Shown: piece by piece, positions 61,836 through 64,000 of the stretch | Numbering within the stretch: the first letter of the stretch is position 1 | Layout of the letters: every line of letters starts with the position of its first letter | Assembly: GCF_028743715.1 (NCBI RefSeq) | Contig: NZ_CP117996.1 | Coordinates: 2,232,001 to 2,296,000 of the forward strand | Direction: 5' to 3' | Length of the DNA: 64,000 bases | DNA from: Microbacterium sp. Clip185 | GTDB lineage: Bacteria; Actinomycetota; Actinomycetes; Actinomycetales; Microbacteriaceae | The notes under the pieces: generated by a model | What the model was told of the DNA's origin: nothing | The model's input: only the letters and a program-made list of their open reading frames with translations | Database searches by the model: none | Translations under genes and position numbers: made by a program

Positions 61836-63569
61836 TCAGTCGAACAGACGCCTCCAGAGGTTCGTGTCGGCCAGATCCAGCAGTTCGTCGCCACGGCCCG
61901 AGAGCACGGTGCGCAGCGCCCACAGCGAGAAGCCCTTGGCCTGCGCCGCGGTGATCGACGGCGGCATCGACAGCTCCTCGCGGGCGACCACGACGTTCAC
62001 GAGCACCGGACCGGGATCGGCCAGCGCACGCCGCAGAGCGGGCTCAAGATCCGCCGCACTCTCGACGCGGATGCCGGTGATCCCGACGGCCTCGGCCACG
62101 GCCGCGAAGTCCGGGTTGTGCAGGTCGGTGCCGTAGTTGACGATGCCGGCCGCCTTCATCTCGACCTCGACGAAGCCCAGAGCGGAGTTGTCGAACACGA
62201 CGATCTTCACCGGCAGATCGTTCTGACGGATGGAGAGCAGGTCCCCCATGAGCATCGCCAGGCCCCCGTCGCCGGCGAGCGCGATCACCTGGCGGGAACG
62301 GTCCACGGCCTGCACGCCGAGCGCCTGCGGGAGCGCGTTCGCCATCGAGCCGTGCGTGAACGAGCCCAACAGGCGCCGCTGCTTCGTCATGTGCAGGTAG
62401 CGTGCCGCCCAGATGACCGGCGTACCCACATCCGCCGTGAAGACCGCATCCGGTGCTGCCAGCTCGTCCACCAGGCGCGCGACATACTGCGGATGGATCG
62501 GCTTCTTGCCGTCGTCGTTGGCGAGCCCGTCGAGCTCGCGCCGCGTCTTGCGGTAATGCTCGACCGACTCCTTCAGGTGGTGGTCCTTGCGGTCCTGATC
62601 GATCAGCGGCAGCAGGGCGGATGCGGTCGCACCCGCATCCCCCACGAGCCCGACGTCGATGGGCGTGCGATGCCCCAGCTGCTCGCCGCGGATGTCGATC
62701 TGCACGATCTTCGCCTTCTCGGGGAAGAACTGGCGGTACGGGAAATCGGTGCCGATCATCAGCAGCGCGTCGCACTTCTCCATGGCGCGGTAGCCGGACG
62801 AGAAGCCCAGGAGCCCCGTCATCCCCACGTCGTAGGGGTTGTCGTACTCGATGTGCTCCTTGCCGCGGAAAGCGTGCACGATCGGCGCCTGCAGACGCCC
62901 GGCGAGCGCGAGCACCTCGTCGTGGGAGCCCGCCACCCCGGCCCCCGCGAGGATCGTGACCTTGCCCGCCGCATTCAGCACGGCGGCGGCCTCTTCCAGC
63001 TCGGATGCGGACGGCACGACGACGGGCCGCGTTGCCCGGATAGGAGCGGACGGGCGACGATGCGGCGCGTCCGCGAAGAAGACGTCGCCCGGGACGACGA
63101 CAACGGCCACACCGCGCTTCTCGATCGCGGTGCGCATCGCCGTCTCGAGCACCCAGGGCAGCTGCGCCGGGTCCGAGACGAGTTCGGCGTAGTGGCTGCA
63201 CTCGCGGAAGAGCTCCTGCGGGTGCGTCTCCTGGAAGTAGCCGCTGCCGATCTCGGCGGACGGGATGTGGGAGGCGATCGCCAGCAGCGGCACACGGGAG
63301 CGATGCGCGTCGAAGAGGCCGTTGATGAAGTGCAGGTTGCCCGGGCCGCAGCTGCCGGCGACGACGGCGAGCTCGCCCGTGATCTCCGCCTCGGCCCCCG
63401 CCGCGAACGCCGCGGACTCCTCGTGCCGCGCGTGCAGCCATTCGATGCCGCCATCCTTGCGCAGGGCATCCGTGAAGGCGTTCAAGGAGTCGCCGGGCAA
63501 CCCCCAGATGCGGGTGATCCCGGCGTGGCGAAGAGTACGGACGAAGAGTTCTGCGACGTTTCCGGCCAT
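61836..63569 (-). CDS. poxB: Pyruvate dehydrogenase (quinone)/pyruvate oxidase
   Basis: This 577-residue thiamin-diphosphate enzyme oxidises pyruvate to acetate and CO2, passing electrons to quinone. The N-terminal ThDP domain has GLPGDSLNAFTDAL and the catalytic Glu in RHEESAAFAAGAEA, the FAD domain lies in the middle, and GDGGLAMLMGDL with a downstream Asn forms the Mg-ThDP motif. The start at 63569 has TAGCGT with a 6-base gap, so it is probably leaderless. It links to acetate use with acsA and actP. Confidence 0.92.
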   Translation of the reverse strand: MAGNVAELFVRTLRHAGITRIWGLPGDSLNAFTDALRKDGGIEWLHARHEESAAFAAGAEAEITGELAVVAGSCGPGNLHFINGLFDAHRSRVPLLAIASHIPSAEIGSGYFQETHPQELFRECSHYAELVSDPAQLPWVLETAMRTAIEKRGVAVVVVPGDVFFADAPHRRPSAPIRATRPVVVPSASELEEAAAVLNAAGKVTILAGAGVAGSHDEVLALAGRLQAPIVHAFRGKEHIEYDNPYDVGMTGLLGFSSGYRAMEKCDALLMIGTDFPYRQFFPEKAKIVQIDIRGEQLGHRTPIDVGLVGDAGATASALLPLIDQDRKDHHLKESVEHYRKTRRELDGLANDDGKKPIHPQYVARLVDELAAPDAVFTADVGTPVIWAARYLHMTKQRRLLGSFTHGSMANALPQALGVQAVDRSRQVIALAGDGGLAMLMGDLLSIRQNDLPVKIVVFDNSALGFVEVEMKAAGIVNYGTDLHNPDFAAVAEAVGITGIRVESAADLEPALRRALADPGPVLVNVVVAREELSMPPSITAAQAKGFSLWALRTVLSGRGDELLDLADTNLWRRLFD

Positions 63570-63635
63570 GACTCCACGCTAAAGCGCACCACCGGATCCG
63601 GCTAAGACGATTGACGAACGGGCCCCCGACGTGTG

Positions 63636-64000
63636 TCAAAGAGTCACAGCGGAGACGACACCCTGCACGCTGCGCTCGAGGAAGCCCACGATGTCGTCGA
63701 TGTCGACGTCGTCATCCACGGCCAGCTCGATCAGCACTTCTTCGGCGAACGCCACCCACGACCGCAGAGCGACGTCGAGCAGCGGGCTGGCGGGAACTCC
63801 CAACTCGGCGAACACCTCGCGCAGGCGTTGTGCGTTGGCATCCCGGGCGCGATCCACGACCACCCGCACCTCGGGGTCACCGCTGGCGACGCCGCGCACG
63901 AGCGAGAAGAAGGTGCCGCGGTTCTCACGCACGAAGAGCGCGATGCGGCGGAGGGTGTCGCGCAGCCGCTCCACCGCGGCCAGCTCGTCACGCGGGTGGG
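63636..64000 (-). CDS. TetR-family regulator, partial (5' end outside the window)
   Basis: The frame is open from the right edge of the window, reading from HPRDELAAVERLRDTLRRIA to SVQGVVSAVTL. Helices such as ALFVRENRGTFFSLVRGVAS and LREVFAELGVPASPLLDVALRSWVAFAEE match the C-terminal ligand-binding domain of TetR regulators. The DNA-binding part lies beyond the window. It is upstream of poxB in the same orientation, 66 bases away, and may control it. Confidence 0.6.
   Translation of the reverse strand, partial: HPRDELAAVERLRDTLRRIALFVRENRGTFFSLVRGVASGDPEVRVVVDRARDANAQRLREVFAELGVPASPLLDVALRSWVAFAEEVLIELAVDDDVDIDDIVGFLERSVQGVVSAVTL

Overview
The window is a chromosomal segment of a high-GC actinobacterium, most likely Microbacterium or a close relative in the Microbacteriaceae. 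The evidence is dense coding at very high GC, GTG starts, many leaderless genes, Lsr2, the divisome protein SepX/GlpR, a class Ib nrdHIEF operon, an rrn operon without tRNA genes in its 16S-23S spacer, and gene families typical of that group. Genus is inferred from protein and sequence style, not from a search.

Layout. 1-9 kb: peptidase, oxidoreductase and NYN-domain RNase genes, then a citrate transporter (CitMHS) divergent from a CitA/DcuS-type kinase and its response regulator. 9-20 kb: a ClpC-type unfoldase, small membrane proteins, a MarR regulator, an RsmC-like methyltransferase, acetyl-CoA synthetase, three tiny acidic proteins, and a divergent XRE regulator/acetyltransferase pair with a candidate operator. 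20-25 kb: the nrdHIEF ribonucleotide reductase operon with candidate NrdR boxes and a clear terminator. 25-32 kb: an MFS transporter, a hydrolase/acyl-CoA dehydrogenase/aldo-keto reductase operon, a CsoR-like metal sensor and small enzymes. 32-37.7 kb: a complete rrn operon on the minus strand with promoter and terminator.

37.8-39.5 kb is accessory DNA: tandem and inverted repeats plus a decayed type VII-like cluster (WXG100 protein, lipoprotein, truncated DUF1023 hydrolase) beside a tRNA-Ala gene. 39.6-43.5 kb is a conserved housekeeping block (sepX, rimJ-like, galU, 5-FTHF cyclo-ligase, fmdB, mscL). 43.5-48 kb holds a large helicase-like/nuclease-like protein lacking the Walker A lysine, and a divergent alkyltransferase-like protein with alanine at the catalytic cysteine. 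48-52 kb has acetate permease genes divergent from a RamA-like regulator, then lsr2, whose last 44 bp recur downstream of a one-gene islet. 52-58 kb holds small enzymes and regulators, including Arr (rifamycin ADP-ribosyltransferase). 58.4-60.7 kb is a repeat-rich scar where a GNAT gene and an alpha-L-rhamnosidase gene have both lost their 5' ends. The window ends with tRNA-Arg, a SnoaL-like lipoprotein, pyruvate dehydrogenase (quinone)/oxidase PoxB, and part of a TetR regulator.

Functional themes are acetate/citrate/pyruvate use (citMHS, acs, actP with DUF485, RamA-like regulator, poxB), deoxynucleotide supply, cell division, and DNA/RNA quality control. A TAnnnT hexamer lies 6-7 bases before about twenty start codons, so much of the window is probably transcribed as leaderless mRNA. 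Start codons were chosen with that signal or with Shine-Dalgarno spacing.
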